From the NCBI GenBank assembly GCA_016841565.1, contig JAENYX010000005.1:1-64000 (forward strand): a DNA stretch of 64,000 nucleotides, read 5' to 3'. Below the pieces are notes generated by a model. That model saw nothing but the letters and a program-made list of their open reading frames with translations. It made no database searches and was not told the origin of the DNA. This stretch comes from Clostridium thermobutyricum. GTDB lineage: Bacteria; Bacillota; Clostridia; Ch29. Positions 25,820 to 34,166 of the stretch are shown piece after piece (positions within the stretch are counted from its first letter, which is position 1; each line of letters starts with the position of its first letter). Both the position numbers and the translations under genes were made by a program.

Positions 25820-28177
25820 ATGAAAAATATGGTAAAAAGCTTTAAAGAGTTAACTCCAAAGCTTCAAACCCTTGCAGGGGGAAAAGGCGGTATGCTGGCC
25901 AGGATGTTTCAGGACGGATACCCGGTACCGGAAGGTTTTGTTGTCTTACCATCGGCTTTTGAGGGAGAAAGACTGAGCGGTGAGGCCTGGGATGAGATAG
26001 TTGTATTCTTGAATGAAATCAGAAAGAATTATAAGGAAGCAGAGTTTGCGGTAAGGTCTTCTGCTTTAAGTGAAGATTCGGCTAGAGCCTCCTTTGCAGG
26101 AGAATTTGAAACGGTTCTCAATGCAGGAACGGATAAAGAGATACAGGAAGCTATATATACCGTTCTCAGGTCAAGGCAATCGGAGAGAGTAAAAGCATAC
26201 AGTTCTGTTCAGGGGATAGATCAGTCTCACCAAATAGCAGTGGTTATACAGCTCATGGTGCCGTCTGAAGTTTCCGGCGTACTGTTTACCGCCGACCCCA
26301 TTACGGGAAGCTTTACAAGCATGATTGGTAATTATGTGCATGGATTGGGCGAGCAGCTTGTATCGGGAGAAACCGATGCGTATACCTTTAAATTGATGCG
26401 GCCAAAGGGTAAATATGAAGGCCAAGATGCGCTTAAGCAATACGCCTCAAAGCTGTATAAGTACGCCGTCAGACTTGAAAAGGAGCTTGGCAACCCCCAG
26501 GATATCGAATGGGCGGTGGCAAAGGGAAAGGTATACATCCTCCAGGCAAGGCCAATAACCACATTGACTTCGGGCAATTTGGATACTTATGAAATAAACG
26601 AAAGCCTGGTCGAAGATACAATTTGGGTAAATACCAATGTGGGGGAGGCGATTCCCGACGTTGTCACACCCCTTACCTGGAGTATAGTAAGGGGTTTGGA
26701 TATTGAAACCAATCTTATTCCCGGATACTATCTATGGTCGGGCAATATTTGCGGAAGGATTTATACGAATATCGGCAAACGGTTATCCGCCATAACAACA
26801 ATGTACGGGAGCACAAAACTGGGCATTAAATTGCTTGGCGAAGTTTTTGGTCAGCTACCGGAGGGACTTACGATACCTGCCTGGCCCATTTCAAGGACCC
26901 AATTAATGAAGGTAATGCTTCCCAGGGTGAAATACTATCTGAAAAAGAACCGTGAAGCTTCAAAAAATATGTCTCGGCACATTCAGGACACGCCGGATTG
27001 GTGCAGAAGGACGAAGGAAGCCATTAAGATAAAAAACACAAGGGAAGAGCTGCTGAGCTTATGGAAGCATGAACTTGAGCCCTATAACAAAGAGTCATGG
27101 TGGGGACTTATGGCCGGCGGTGCCAGTGCTGTCATTGCTTTAACACTAGGTAAGAAGCTTGCAAAGCTGGTGGGAACGGAAGACGCCAATGCACTTCTGT
27201 CTTATTTAAGGGAAGATTCGGGTATGGCAAGCCTTGGACCGGTTATTGGCATATCAAAGGTTGTAAAAGGTGAAATGAGCCGGGAGGAATACCTGATTAG
27301 ATACGGCCACCGGGGGCCCCATGAATTTGAACTGTCTATACCTGACCCTTTAGAGGATGAAGCGTGGTTGGAGAAACAGATTGTTGATTTTAAAAAGTCG
27401 GATGCCGATACGGAGGAACTTCTTAGCAAACAGCATGCTCAGTACCAGGCTGCCAGGAAGAGGTTTGAGGGCAGTTTCTCGAATAAGGCAAAATGGCTGG
27501 ACAAGCGATTGAAAAAAGTATCGGAAAGCGCCCGTTTAAGGGAAGCAGCCCGGTCGGAATTTGTAAGGGTATTTAGGGTGGTTCGGGCATTTGCTCTTAA
27601 GGCGGGAGGACTCGCTGGCATAGGGGAGGATGTTTTCTTCCTGTATATCAATGAAGTGGAGCAGCTGCTTGAAGGGGATAAATCAGCTTTAAAGCACATC
27701 CCGGCGAGAAAAGAAAACTTTGAAAGATATAAGGCGCTGCCGCCCTTCCCATCCATTATACGGGGAAGGTTTGATCCTATCGAGTGGGCAAAGGACCCAA
27801 ATAGAAGAATGGACTACTATGACGCAACCATGCCGGCTGCTGCTGCATCCGATTCTGAAACACTAAAGGGCTTTGCAGGGGCGGCAGGCAGGGTAGAAGG
27901 AGTTGTACGTATTCTGACAAAACCTGAAGAAGGAGAAGAATTTCAACCGGGCGAGATTTTGGTTGCCGCAACCACCAATGTTGGCTGGACACCCCTCTTC
28001 CCCAGGGCTGCTGCGGTAATAACCGACGTGGGTGCTCCGTTGTCCCATGCCGCCATTGTGGCACGGGAGCTTGGCATACCGGCGGTTGTAGGGTGTGGAA
28101 ACGCCACCACAAGGCTTAAGACGGGTGACAGGGTCCTTGTTGACGGAGGCCAGGGCGTTGTGTATATACTGGAATAA
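25820..28177 (+). CDS. PEP-utilising dikinase, PpsA / rifampin phosphotransferase-like
   Basis: A 785-aa three-part enzyme. The N-terminal ATP-grasp region carries GGKGGMLARM and FAVRSSALSEDSARASFAGEFET. A middle part of about 400 residues binds the substrate. The C-terminal swivelling domain has the phospho-histidine at position 743 in GAPLSHAAIVARELGIPAVVG. The family moves the beta phosphate of ATP through that His to pyruvate, or in rifampin phosphotransferase to the antibiotic. There is no C-terminal PEP-binding barrel as in PpsA, so a small-molecule phosphotransferase is more likely. TetR control supports a role in detoxification. The substrate cannot be named. Confidence 0.8.
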   Translation: MKNMVKSFKELTPKLQTLAGGKGGMLARMFQDGYPVPEGFVVLPSAFEGERLSGEAWDEIVVFLNEIRKNYKEAEFAVRSSALSEDSARASFAGEFETVLNAGTDKEIQEAIYTVLRSRQSERVKAYSSVQGIDQSHQIAVVIQLMVPSEVSGVLFTADPITGSFTSMIGNYVHGLGEQLVSGETDAYTFKLMRPKGKYEGQDALKQYASKLYKYAVRLEKELGNPQDIEWAVAKGKVYILQARPITTLTSGNLDTYEINESLVEDTIWVNTNVGEAIPDVVTPLTWSIVRGLDIETNLIPGYYLWSGNICGRIYTNIGKRLSAITTMYGSTKLGIKLLGEVFGQLPEGLTIPAWPISRTQLMKVMLPRVKYYLKKNREASKNMSRHIQDTPDWCRRTKEAIKIKNTREELLSLWKHELEPYNKESWWGLMAGGASAVIALTLGKKLAKLVGTEDANALLSYLREDSGMASLGPVIGISKVVKGEMSREEYLIRYGHRGPHEFELSIPDPLEDEAWLEKQIVDFKKSDADTEELLSKQHAQYQAARKRFEGSFSNKAKWLDKRLKKVSESARLREAARSEFVRVFRVVRAFALKAGGLAGIGEDVFFLYINEVEQLLEGDKSALKHIPARKENFERYKALPPFPSIIRGRFDPIEWAKDPNRRMDYYDATMPAAAASDSETLKGFAGAAGRVEGVVRILTKPEEGEEFQPGEILVAATTNVGWTPLFPRAAAVITDVGAPLSHAAIVARELGIPAVVGCGNATTRLKTGDRVLVDGGQGVVYILE

Positions 28178-28185
28178 TCCGGCTC

Positions 28186-28217
28186 GGGACAGGGGGATGG
28201 GATAGTTACCCTGTCCC
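28186..28217. repeat. GGGACAGGG palindrome
   Basis: GGGACAGGG at 28186-28194 and CCCTGTCCC at 28209-28217, nine bases after the dikinase stop. One of the dispersed palindromes, possibly doubling as a terminator. Confidence 0.55.
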
Positions 28218-28253
28218 ACATCTCATCAAATATTATGCAATTCACAGCAACGG

Positions 28254-28293
28254 TGTAAAATTATTTTACACATCTTCTTTTGGGTGGTATAAT
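28254..28293 (+). promoter_or_regulatory. Promoter and autoregulatory operator of the sigma-54 activator
   Basis: TTTACA at 28265-28270, an exact 17-base spacer and TATAAT at 28288-28293 form a sigma-70 type promoter. The perfect palindrome TGTAAAATTATTTTACA (28254-28270) overlaps the -35 box. The same TGTAAA-N5-TTTACA motif occurs twice upstream of the target operon, so the activator probably represses its own gene. Confidence 0.75.
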
Positions 28294-28323
28294 CAAGGCA
28301 TATCACAGCGGGAAGGTGTTTTA

Positions 28324-29946
28324 ATGAAGGATTATAAAAATATATGGGAATCCTTTGTCCGCGGCATAGAATTCGACCAGAACCTTATCAAGAAGGATAT
28401 TTTAAATTCATGGAAGCGCTGCAAGCAGCAAAATGTTTCGCTTCACCAGTTTGACGAGAGCATTCTGATGCATCCAAAGCATAAAAGAGAGTATGTATTG
28501 AAATATCTTCCGGAGTACAAGGAAGCCCGGTACAGGGATTTTTGCAGCATTGTGGAACACCTTGAGTTGAATATCAGTATTTACGACCATAATGCCAAGC
28601 TGAGATACATCGTAAACTACGATGATGCGTATGATGATTTGTATCCCAAGATTGGGTATTTCCTGGATGCATCCGAGGACAAAATAGGGACAAACTCTAC
28701 TAGCATGGCCCTTTTGGAGAATAAACCCTTTATGGTAACGGGGTCCGACCACTATAAATACATTTTCCATAAATTCAGCTGTGCGGCGGCTCCTTTCTAT
28801 AATGAAAACAACGAAGTATTAGGTACAATAAACGCTTCATTTACTCATACATCGGTCAACAATGACACCCTGAATATCATTTACAGCCTGGCAAGAATCT
28901 ACGAGAACCTGGTTCTTAACAGAGCAAAGTTTGCGACGGATGAAATGCCCCGGACAAGGGAGAAAAGGCACAGGGAGGATTCTTATACCTTTGGCCATAT
29001 TCTGGGGGATTCCATACCCATTAAACAGGCAAAATCAATGGCCAAAAGGGCGGCGCAGGTGAATTCATCAATAATTATATACGGGGAAAGCGGCAGCGGG
29101 AAAGAGGTTTTTGCCCAGGCCATCCACCATGAGAGCGGCAGAAAAGACAAGCCCTTTGTTGCGGTTAACTGTGCTGCTGTCCCGACCGAGCTTATTGAAA
29201 GCGAGATGTTCGGTTATGAGAAGGGCTCGTTCACAGGGGCGGTTAAAGAGGGAAAGAAGGGGCTTTTTGAATACGCATCGGGTGGAACGTTGTTTCTGGA
29301 TGAGGTGGAGAGCATGCCCCTGTCTTTGCAGGCCAAGATTTTGAGAGCCCTGTCCTCATCATCAATAACGAGGGTGGGAGGATACAAGCCTATTCCTATT
29401 GATATAAGGCTTATTGCGGCATCCAAAAAGGATTTGCATGGCGAGGTGAAAAAGGGGAATTTCAGAGAAGACCTGTATTACCGTATTAATGTAATCCAGC
29501 TTCAGATACCGGCATTAAGGCACAGGAAAGAGGACATAAGGCCCATAGCCGAGCACTATATTAGAACATTCTCAGATAAGAATAGAATAAGGATAAACCG
29601 TATAGAAGACCAATTTTTCAGATGCCTTGAGGCCTACGACTGGCCGGGCAACGTACGGGAACTGATAAACATAATCGAGAGGTCTTTGGTTCTGTCGGAA
29701 AAGGGTATAATAGACCAGTCGGTGCTTTCGCCGGGTATTCTGAAACTCTATACCATAGCCAAGTTCAGGAAGGACCTGGAGAAAGTGTTCGCCGACCCGC
29801 TACCCGAGGGCAAAACTCTGTTACAGATTGTCGAGGAGGTAATAATAGAGAGGGTACTTAAGGAGGAAGGAAATAATATGTCGGCTACCGCAAAACGGCT
29901 GGGCATATCCCGTCCGACGCTTTACAAAAAACTGAAAAGAGATTAA
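28324..29946 (+). CDS. Sigma-54-dependent activator, AcoR-like
   Basis: A 540-aa enhancer-binding protein. An N-terminal GAF-like sensor region spans about 1-200. The AAA+ domain has Walker A GESGSGKE (254-261), the sigma-54 contact loop as GSFTGA (301-306, a variant of GAFTGA), Walker B LFLDE and the R-finger region FREDLYYRINV. A Fis-type helix-turn-helix lies at about 505-538 (MSATAKRLGISRPTLYKKL). Such proteins bind far upstream and use ATP to open sigma-54 promoters. Two palindromes and a -24/-12 promoter directly downstream identify the next operon as its target. The ligand is unknown; AcoR relatives sense small metabolites. Confidence 0.92.
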   Translation: MKDYKNIWESFVRGIEFDQNLIKKDILNSWKRCKQQNVSLHQFDESILMHPKHKREYVLKYLPEYKEARYRDFCSIVEHLELNISIYDHNAKLRYIVNYDDAYDDLYPKIGYFLDASEDKIGTNSTSMALLENKPFMVTGSDHYKYIFHKFSCAAAPFYNENNEVLGTINASFTHTSVNNDTLNIIYSLARIYENLVLNRAKFATDEMPRTREKRHREDSYTFGHILGDSIPIKQAKSMAKRAAQVNSSIIIYGESGSGKEVFAQAIHHESGRKDKPFVAVNCAAVPTELIESEMFGYEKGSFTGAVKEGKKGLFEYASGGTLFLDEVESMPLSLQAKILRALSSSSITRVGGYKPIPIDIRLIAASKKDLHGEVKKGNFREDLYYRINVIQLQIPALRHRKEDIRPIAEHYIRTFSDKNRIRINRIEDQFFRCLEAYDWPGNVRELINIIERSLVLSEKGIIDQSVLSPGILKLYTIAKFRKDLEKVFADPLPEGKTLLQIVEEVIIERVLKEEGNNMSATAKRLGISRPTLYKKLKRD

Positions 29947-29955
29947 GGATTTGGC

Positions 29956-29999
29956 TGTAAATATAATTTACAAAGGGACGAGTGTAAAGATTGTTTACA
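29956..29999 (+). promoter_or_regulatory. Two upstream activator sites
   Basis: TGTAAATATAATTTACA (29956-29972) and TGTAAAGATTGTTTACA (29983-29999) share the palindrome TGTAAA-N5-TTTACA with the operator at 28254. Their centres are 27 bases apart. They lie 67 to 110 bases before the -24 box, the usual range for enhancer-binding activators. Confidence 0.8.
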
Positions 30000-30065
30000 G
30001 CTTTTCTGCGCGATAAATATAATATAACCCCCCTATTCTTAAGCAAACCGGACTGCCGCAAGACA

Positions 30066-30081
30066 TGGCAGGATAATTGCA
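30066..30081 (+). promoter_or_regulatory. Sigma-54 (-24/-12) promoter
   Basis: TGGCAGGATAATTGCA has the GG at -24 and GC at -12 with exactly the consensus spacing (TGGCACG-N4-TTGCW). It lies 25 bases upstream of the tautomerase start codon, and it is the first such element after the activator gene. Confidence 0.85.
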
Positions 30082-30105
30082 AATAGTAGATGCGGGGGGA
30101 TTTTT

Positions 30106-30444
30106 ATGCCTTTAATAAACATTCGGACAGGAGAGGCCGGGCACAGGATCGACCTTGACGGTTTTGCCGGCGAGATTTCGCAGAAGATGGGCATCGATGC
30201 CAAAAGGGTTAATATTGTGGTGGATTATTTTGACGAAGCGGGGGTTCGTTTTGGGCAGAGCACGGATAGATCGATTGTTAATATATGGCTCTCCGAGACC
30301 AATGAAAAAGAGTTTATCCAAGGGTTGGTAAGAACCATAGCAGTGCTGACCGAAAAGTATTTCCGGAAAGAGGACGGGAGCACGGCGGTGATTTGTAATC
30401 TGGTCAGGGAAGGATACATGTTTGTCAATAATAAATTCAAATAG
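30106..30444 (+). CDS. Tautomerase-like protein (4-oxalocrotonate tautomerase superfamily)
   Basis: A 112-aa protein starting MPLINI, so removal of Met would expose Pro1, the catalytic base of this superfamily. The beta-alpha-beta pattern (residues 2-80) agrees, and IDAKRVNIVVDYFDE resembles the second strand region. It is longer than the 60-aa single-domain forms and near the size of MIF/CHMI types. It is the first gene after the sigma-54 promoter, with a GGGGGGAT ribosome site, and lies 13 bases before the hydrolase gene. It probably isomerises a carbonyl compound handled by the operon. Confidence 0.6.
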   Translation: MPLINIRTGEAGHRIDLDGFAGEISQKMGIDAKRVNIVVDYFDEAGVRFGQSTDRSIVNIWLSETNEKEFIQGLVRTIAVLTEKYFRKEDGSTAVICNLVREGYMFVNNKFK

Positions 30445-30457
30445 GGAGGAATGGTAA

Positions 30458-31171
30458 ATGAGTAAAATAGTACTGGTTCATGGAGCCTGGCACAACGGAC
30501 ACTGCTGGAAGGAGGTTTCCGATCTGCTGGCAAAGGAAGGGTATGAAACCAAAGCCCTTACGCTGCCGGGGAACGGGGAAAAAGACAGTAAGGACGTATC
30601 CTACGATGATTATGTGGATTACCTTGTAAAGGAGTTAAGCGTTGAAGAGGAAAAAGTTATTGTTGTGGCACACTCCAGCGCCGGCCATGTAATACAAATG
30701 GCCATCCCCAAGGTGCACACGAAAGTCGAAAAGATAATATTCAACAATGCCTGGATACTGCCCCACGGCAAGTCACAATTTGATTTTGTTCCGGATGAGA
30801 TAAAGTATGCAATGAGAGAGGAAGCCAAAAAGAGCGGCACCGGGGCTATACCCATTGACCCGGGCTTTGTCAGGGGGATGCTTGCCACCAAGGCAAGCGA
30901 GGAAAGGTTCAATGCTCTGATGGACATACTGGTCACCCAACCTCTGGTTATTATGGAGACACCCATTAACGCCAGAGACTTTGAGGTATTGGATATTCCC
31001 AAGGTGCTGCTATACTGCACTCAGGACGTTTCGGTGCCGCCGGGTGCCTTTGTGGGAATGTTCAGGGCTCTGGGCGACAATCCCATAGTCCAAGTTGAAT
31101 GCGACCATGAAGGTTTGTTCACCAATCCAGAGATATATACCAAAGGCCTGCTTGAATGCATTAGGATGTGA
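30458..31171 (+). CDS. Alpha/beta hydrolase, esterase / hydroxynitrile-lyase-like
   Basis: A 237-aa enzyme behind AGGGAGG. The oxyanion motif is VHGAWHNGHCW (6-16), the nucleophile Ser is in VAHSSAGH (about residue 71), the acid is Asp in CTQDVSVPP and the base His in CDHEGLF near 216. The overall pattern resembles plant salicylate methylesterases, hydroxynitrile lyases and bacterial EstC. It is the second gene of the sigma-54 operon. Ester cleavage is the safest guess; cyanohydrin cleavage is possible given the nitrilase next door. Confidence 0.8.
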   Translation: MSKIVLVHGAWHNGHCWKEVSDLLAKEGYETKALTLPGNGEKDSKDVSYDDYVDYLVKELSVEEEKVIVVAHSSAGHVIQMAIPKVHTKVEKIIFNNAWILPHGKSQFDFVPDEIKYAMREEAKKSGTGAIPIDPGFVRGMLATKASEERFNALMDILVTQPLVIMETPINARDFEVLDIPKVLLYCTQDVSVPPGAFVGMFRALGDNPIVQVECDHEGLFTNPEIYTKGLLECIRM

Positions 31172-31218
31172 TGGTCGGGCCATAGACTCTGCAAGAGATG
31201 TATAAGGAACGTAAGGGT

Positions 31219-31253
31219 GGGACAAGGCACCTGTACCCTTGCCCCCTTGTCCC
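31219..31253. repeat. GGGACAAGG palindrome between convergent genes
   Basis: GGGACAAGG and CCTTGTCCC flank a 17-base centre exactly between the hydrolase and nitrilase stops. It may act as a bidirectional terminator. Confidence 0.55.
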
Positions 31254-31255
31254 GG

Positions 31256-32170
31256 TTATTCGTGGATTGTCAGCTCGAATATATCGGGTCTTGCATAATG
31301 GCCCACCGGGTCGAAATCAAGCCGGCTCTTAACTATCATATCAAGATCAAGGTCGGCGATTAATATTTCCTCCCGGTTGTACACCGGCTCCATCACGTAT
31401 TTGCCAAGGGGGTCCACTATGGTGCTTCCCCCGCGGCACATTATATCGGGCTGGTTTTCCAGGTCCTTGTAATACATGAGGTCCTTAGGATACATATTCT
31501 TGGTGACAAACTGGTTGCAGGACAAGACAAAGCACCTGCCCTCCAGAGCGATGTGTCTCATGGTGCACTGCCATTCGTCCCTGGCATCAGCCGTCGGGGC
31601 TACATATATGGATACCCCTTTCATATACATGGCGGTACGGGCTAGGGGCATATAGTTTTCCCAGCAGATGAGTCCCCCCAGCTTGCCGTAGGGGGTGTCC
31701 ACCGCAGCAAGGGTACTTCCGTCTCCCTCGCCCCAGACCAGGCGCTCCAGCCCCGTGGGCTTTAACTTACGGTGTTTGGCCAGGAGCCTGCCGTCAGGTC
31801 CAAAATACAGCATGGTACAGTAAAGGGTCCCGCCGTCTTTCTCTATTACGCCTATTACAAGGTAAACATTTGCATCCATTGCCGCCTGTCCCAGTATATC
31901 AGTGGTTTCACCGGGTACCGATATTGAGCTTTCGTGATAGCGAAGCCAGTCTTCCCGTGAATCCATAGGCCGGCTGCCCACCACCGCCCCGAAGGACAAT
32001 CCCCTGGGGTAGGCCGAGATAAAGGCTTCAGGGAAAACCACCATTTGCGCTCCCTTTGAAGCGGCCTTTTTAATAAGGGTAAGTGTTTTTGCCACAGTGG
32101 CCTCACGGTCCATGATTACCGGCGCAGCCTGTACGACTGCTACTCTTACGGATTTTGGTGTATTATTCAT
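31256..32170 (-). CDS. Nitrilase-type carbon-nitrogen hydrolase
   Basis: A 304-aa enzyme with the Glu-Lys-Cys triad of the nitrilase branch: Glu in VFPEAFISAYPRG (about 47), Lys in KHRKLKPTGLERLVWGEG, and Cys in GGLICWENYMPLAR. The ISAYPRG and WGEGDGS words are those of true nitrilases (nitrile to acid plus ammonia) rather than amidases. It converges on the sigma-54 operon and could supply or consume its substrate, but it has no sigma-54 box of its own that I can see. An AAAGGAG site precedes the ATG. Confidence 0.88.
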   Translation of the reverse strand: MNNTPKSVRVAVVQAAPVIMDREATVAKTLTLIKKAASKGAQMVVFPEAFISAYPRGLSFGAVVGSRPMDSREDWLRYHESSISVPGETTDILGQAAMDANVYLVIGVIEKDGGTLYCTMLYFGPDGRLLAKHRKLKPTGLERLVWGEGDGSTLAAVDTPYGKLGGLICWENYMPLARTAMYMKGVSIYVAPTADARDEWQCTMRHIALEGRCFVLSCNQFVTKNMYPKDLMYYKDLENQPDIMCRGGSTIVDPLGKYVMEPVYNREEILIADLDLDMIVKSRLDFDPVGHYARPDIFELTIHE

Positions 32171-32329
32171 ATCATTGCTCCTTTCAGTAATGGGTCGGTT
32201 GGTGGGTGCAGAGCATAGTCTTTTCGCTTATGGTAACTGCATCCTCTGCTTTATAATTTCTACAAATACATTTAAATTCCTGCGATGGGCAGGTGACAAA
32301 ACATGTAAAAAAGCTAATGGTGGACGGCG

Positions 32330-32358
32330 TGGGACAATGCACCTGTCCCCTTGTCCCA
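32330..32358. repeat. GGGACAA palindrome
   Basis: TGGGACAA at 32330-32337 and TTGTCCCA at 32351-32358, a copy of the dispersed palindrome in the divergent gap between the nitrilase and NIF3 genes. The rest of that 308-base gap has a TATAAT at 32437-32442 that probably serves the NIF3 gene. Confidence 0.5.
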
Positions 32359-32478
32359 TAACCACATGTCGTTGTGTGTCAAACGAAACATGCTCCTGAG
32401 ACAGAAAAACCAGTAATAATAATAGGCAAAATGTGGTATAATCTTTACTGTTGGAATGAATACAATGGGGGGATTACA

Positions 32479-33306
32479 GTGAATACCAGGAATATTATGG
32501 AATTGGCACTGCAGCTGGCAGGACTTGAGGAAATCCCGGAAGACAGCGGAATCCTGATAGAAGGAGACAACATAAAGAAGGTATTTACCGGAGTGGACAT
32601 GGATACCGCTGAAATTATGCTTGCAAAACAGCTGGGAGCAGACCTTGTGATAGCCCACCACCCTATGACCGGTTCACCAAGGGTAAATCTGCACAAGGTT
32701 ATGCTGGGCCAAATTGACAGGATGGTGGAGGCAGGAGTACCCATTAACAAAGCGCAGAAAGCCATCAGGGAAAAGATGGATGAAGTGGAGAGAGGACTTC
32801 ATGTTACCAATTACGACAAGGCATATTCGGCCGCCAGGTTGCTGGGAATTGCCTTTATGAACATTCACACACCTGCAGACCTGATTGCCCAGAGTACTGT
32901 GCAGAAACATATTGATAAATCACTTGCCGACAATCCAAAGGCAACCATAAAGGACCTTACAGATTGTCTCCTGGAGCTTCCCGAATATAAGAAAACTCTG
33001 GCCGGACCCGTTGTCAGGGTAGGAAGCGAAAAAGACTATTGCGGCAGGGTGTTTGTGACAATGGCAGGCGGTACCGGCGGAGGTATTGATGTATACAAAG
33101 CCTACTTTGAAGCCGGAGTAGGGACATTGGTGGTTATGCATGCCAAGGAAGATGTAATAAAGGCCGTAAAGGAGCAAAATATTGGGAACATACTTGTAGC
33201 CGGCCATATGGCAAGCGATTCTATAGGTATGAACGGAATACTCAATGAACTGGAAGCAAGAGGCGTGGAGGTAGTAAGGATGGCGGGAGTAATTGATCCA
33301 AAGTAA
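32479..33306 (+). CDS. NIF3/DUF34-family dinuclear metal protein
   Basis: About 275 aa from a GTG at 32479 with GGGGGGAT ahead of it. The family markers are VDMDTAEIMLAKQLGADLVIAHHP (metal-binding HH) in the first half, and GTGGGIDVYKAYFEAG and LVAGHMASDSIGMNGI in the second. The proteins form toroidal hexamers with a two-metal site, and their biochemical role is unsettled. GTP cyclohydrolase-related and metal-insertion roles have been proposed. The gene is monocistronic. Confidence 0.85.
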   Translation: MNTRNIMELALQLAGLEEIPEDSGILIEGDNIKKVFTGVDMDTAEIMLAKQLGADLVIAHHPMTGSPRVNLHKVMLGQIDRMVEAGVPINKAQKAIREKMDEVERGLHVTNYDKAYSAARLLGIAFMNIHTPADLIAQSTVQKHIDKSLADNPKATIKDLTDCLLELPEYKKTLAGPVVRVGSEKDYCGRVFVTMAGGTGGGIDVYKAYFEAGVGTLVVMHAKEDVIKAVKEQNIGNILVAGHMASDSIGMNGILNELEARGVEVVRMAGVIDPK

Positions 33307-33362
33307 GGCGGGCTAAAACTAAAGTGACTGCAAAAAGGGGGTGGACTGTTGGTGAGCCCCCT

Positions 33363-34151
33363 TTAAATTATATTGCGCTTTAACCGGTCAACTCTGGGAA
33401 CAACAAGATGGTGGGGCATGATGATTTCCGCTTGAATTCCAAACACATCTTCAAGATTTTTCTCTGTGACCACATATGAAGGACTGCCGGTAGATACTAT
33501 CCTGCCTTCCTTCATAAGCACAATCTCACTGCAGTACCGGCTTGCAAGGTTAATATCGTGAAGAACGGTCACCGCAGTGATTCCGATAGTATGACACAGC
33601 CGGTCGACAAGGCCTAATATATCCATCTGGTATTTTATGTCCAGATGGGAAACCGGTTCGTCCATCAGCAGGATCCTGGGCTGCTGCGCAAGAGCTCTGG
33701 CAATCAGGACCCGCTGTATCTCGCCTCCGCTAAGGCGGCTTAAAGGTCTGCCCCTTAAGCTCCATGTTCCGGTGAGTTCCATGGCTTCCATTACTATTGA
33801 CATGTCCTCCCTGGTTTCCCACTGAAAGCGGCCCAGGTAGGGCAGACGTCCCATACTTACCACCTGATGGCAGGTGAAGCTGAACCCCGGAGAAGTATTT
33901 TGCGGGATGTACCCTACCATCCTTGACCTTTCCTTTGGATTTAGCTTCCGTATGGGGTTGCCAAGCAGCCGGGTCTCTCCCTGCTGCGGCTTTAAGTACC
34001 CCGAAATATTTTTAAGCAGCGTTGTTTTACCGCATCCGTTGGGACCAAGCACGGCGGTAAAACTGCCCCCCGAAAGAGATAAGCATATATTGCACAAGAC
34101 CGGTTTTCCCGGATAGCTGTACGTCAGGTCTTTTATTTCTATTGCTTTCAT
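33363..34151 (-). CDS. btuD: B12 ABC importer ATP-binding protein
   Basis: About 262 aa from the ATG at 34151, eight bases after AAAGGATGG. Walker A is GPNGCGKTT, the signature LSGGEIQR, and Walker B ILLMDEPVSHLD, with HDINLA as the H-loop, all typical of the FecE/BtuD class. It is the last gene of a three-gene importer transcribed behind a cobalamin riboswitch, so cobalamin rather than an iron siderophore is the likely cargo. Confidence 0.9.
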   Translation of the reverse strand: MKAIEIKDLTYSYPGKPVLCNICLSLSGGSFTAVLGPNGCGKTTLLKNISGYLKPQQGETRLLGNPIRKLNPKERSRMVGYIPQNTSPGFSFTCHQVVSMGRLPYLGRFQWETREDMSIVMEAMELTGTWSLRGRPLSRLSGGEIQRVLIARALAQQPRILLMDEPVSHLDIKYQMDILGLVDRLCHTIGITAVTVLHDINLASRYCSEIVLMKEGRIVSTGSPSYVVTEKNLEDVFGIQAEIIMPHHLVVPRVDRLKRNII

Positions 34152-34166
34152 GAATATTACCATCCT

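Noticed and set aside
25820..28177. Naming the dikinase rph (rifampin phosphotransferase)
   Set aside because: Domain content fits but the drug-binding middle region cannot be confirmed without an alignment.
30458..31171. Naming the hydrolase a hydroxynitrile lyase
   Set aside because: The same motifs occur in esterases; the residues that separate the activities cannot be settled by eye.
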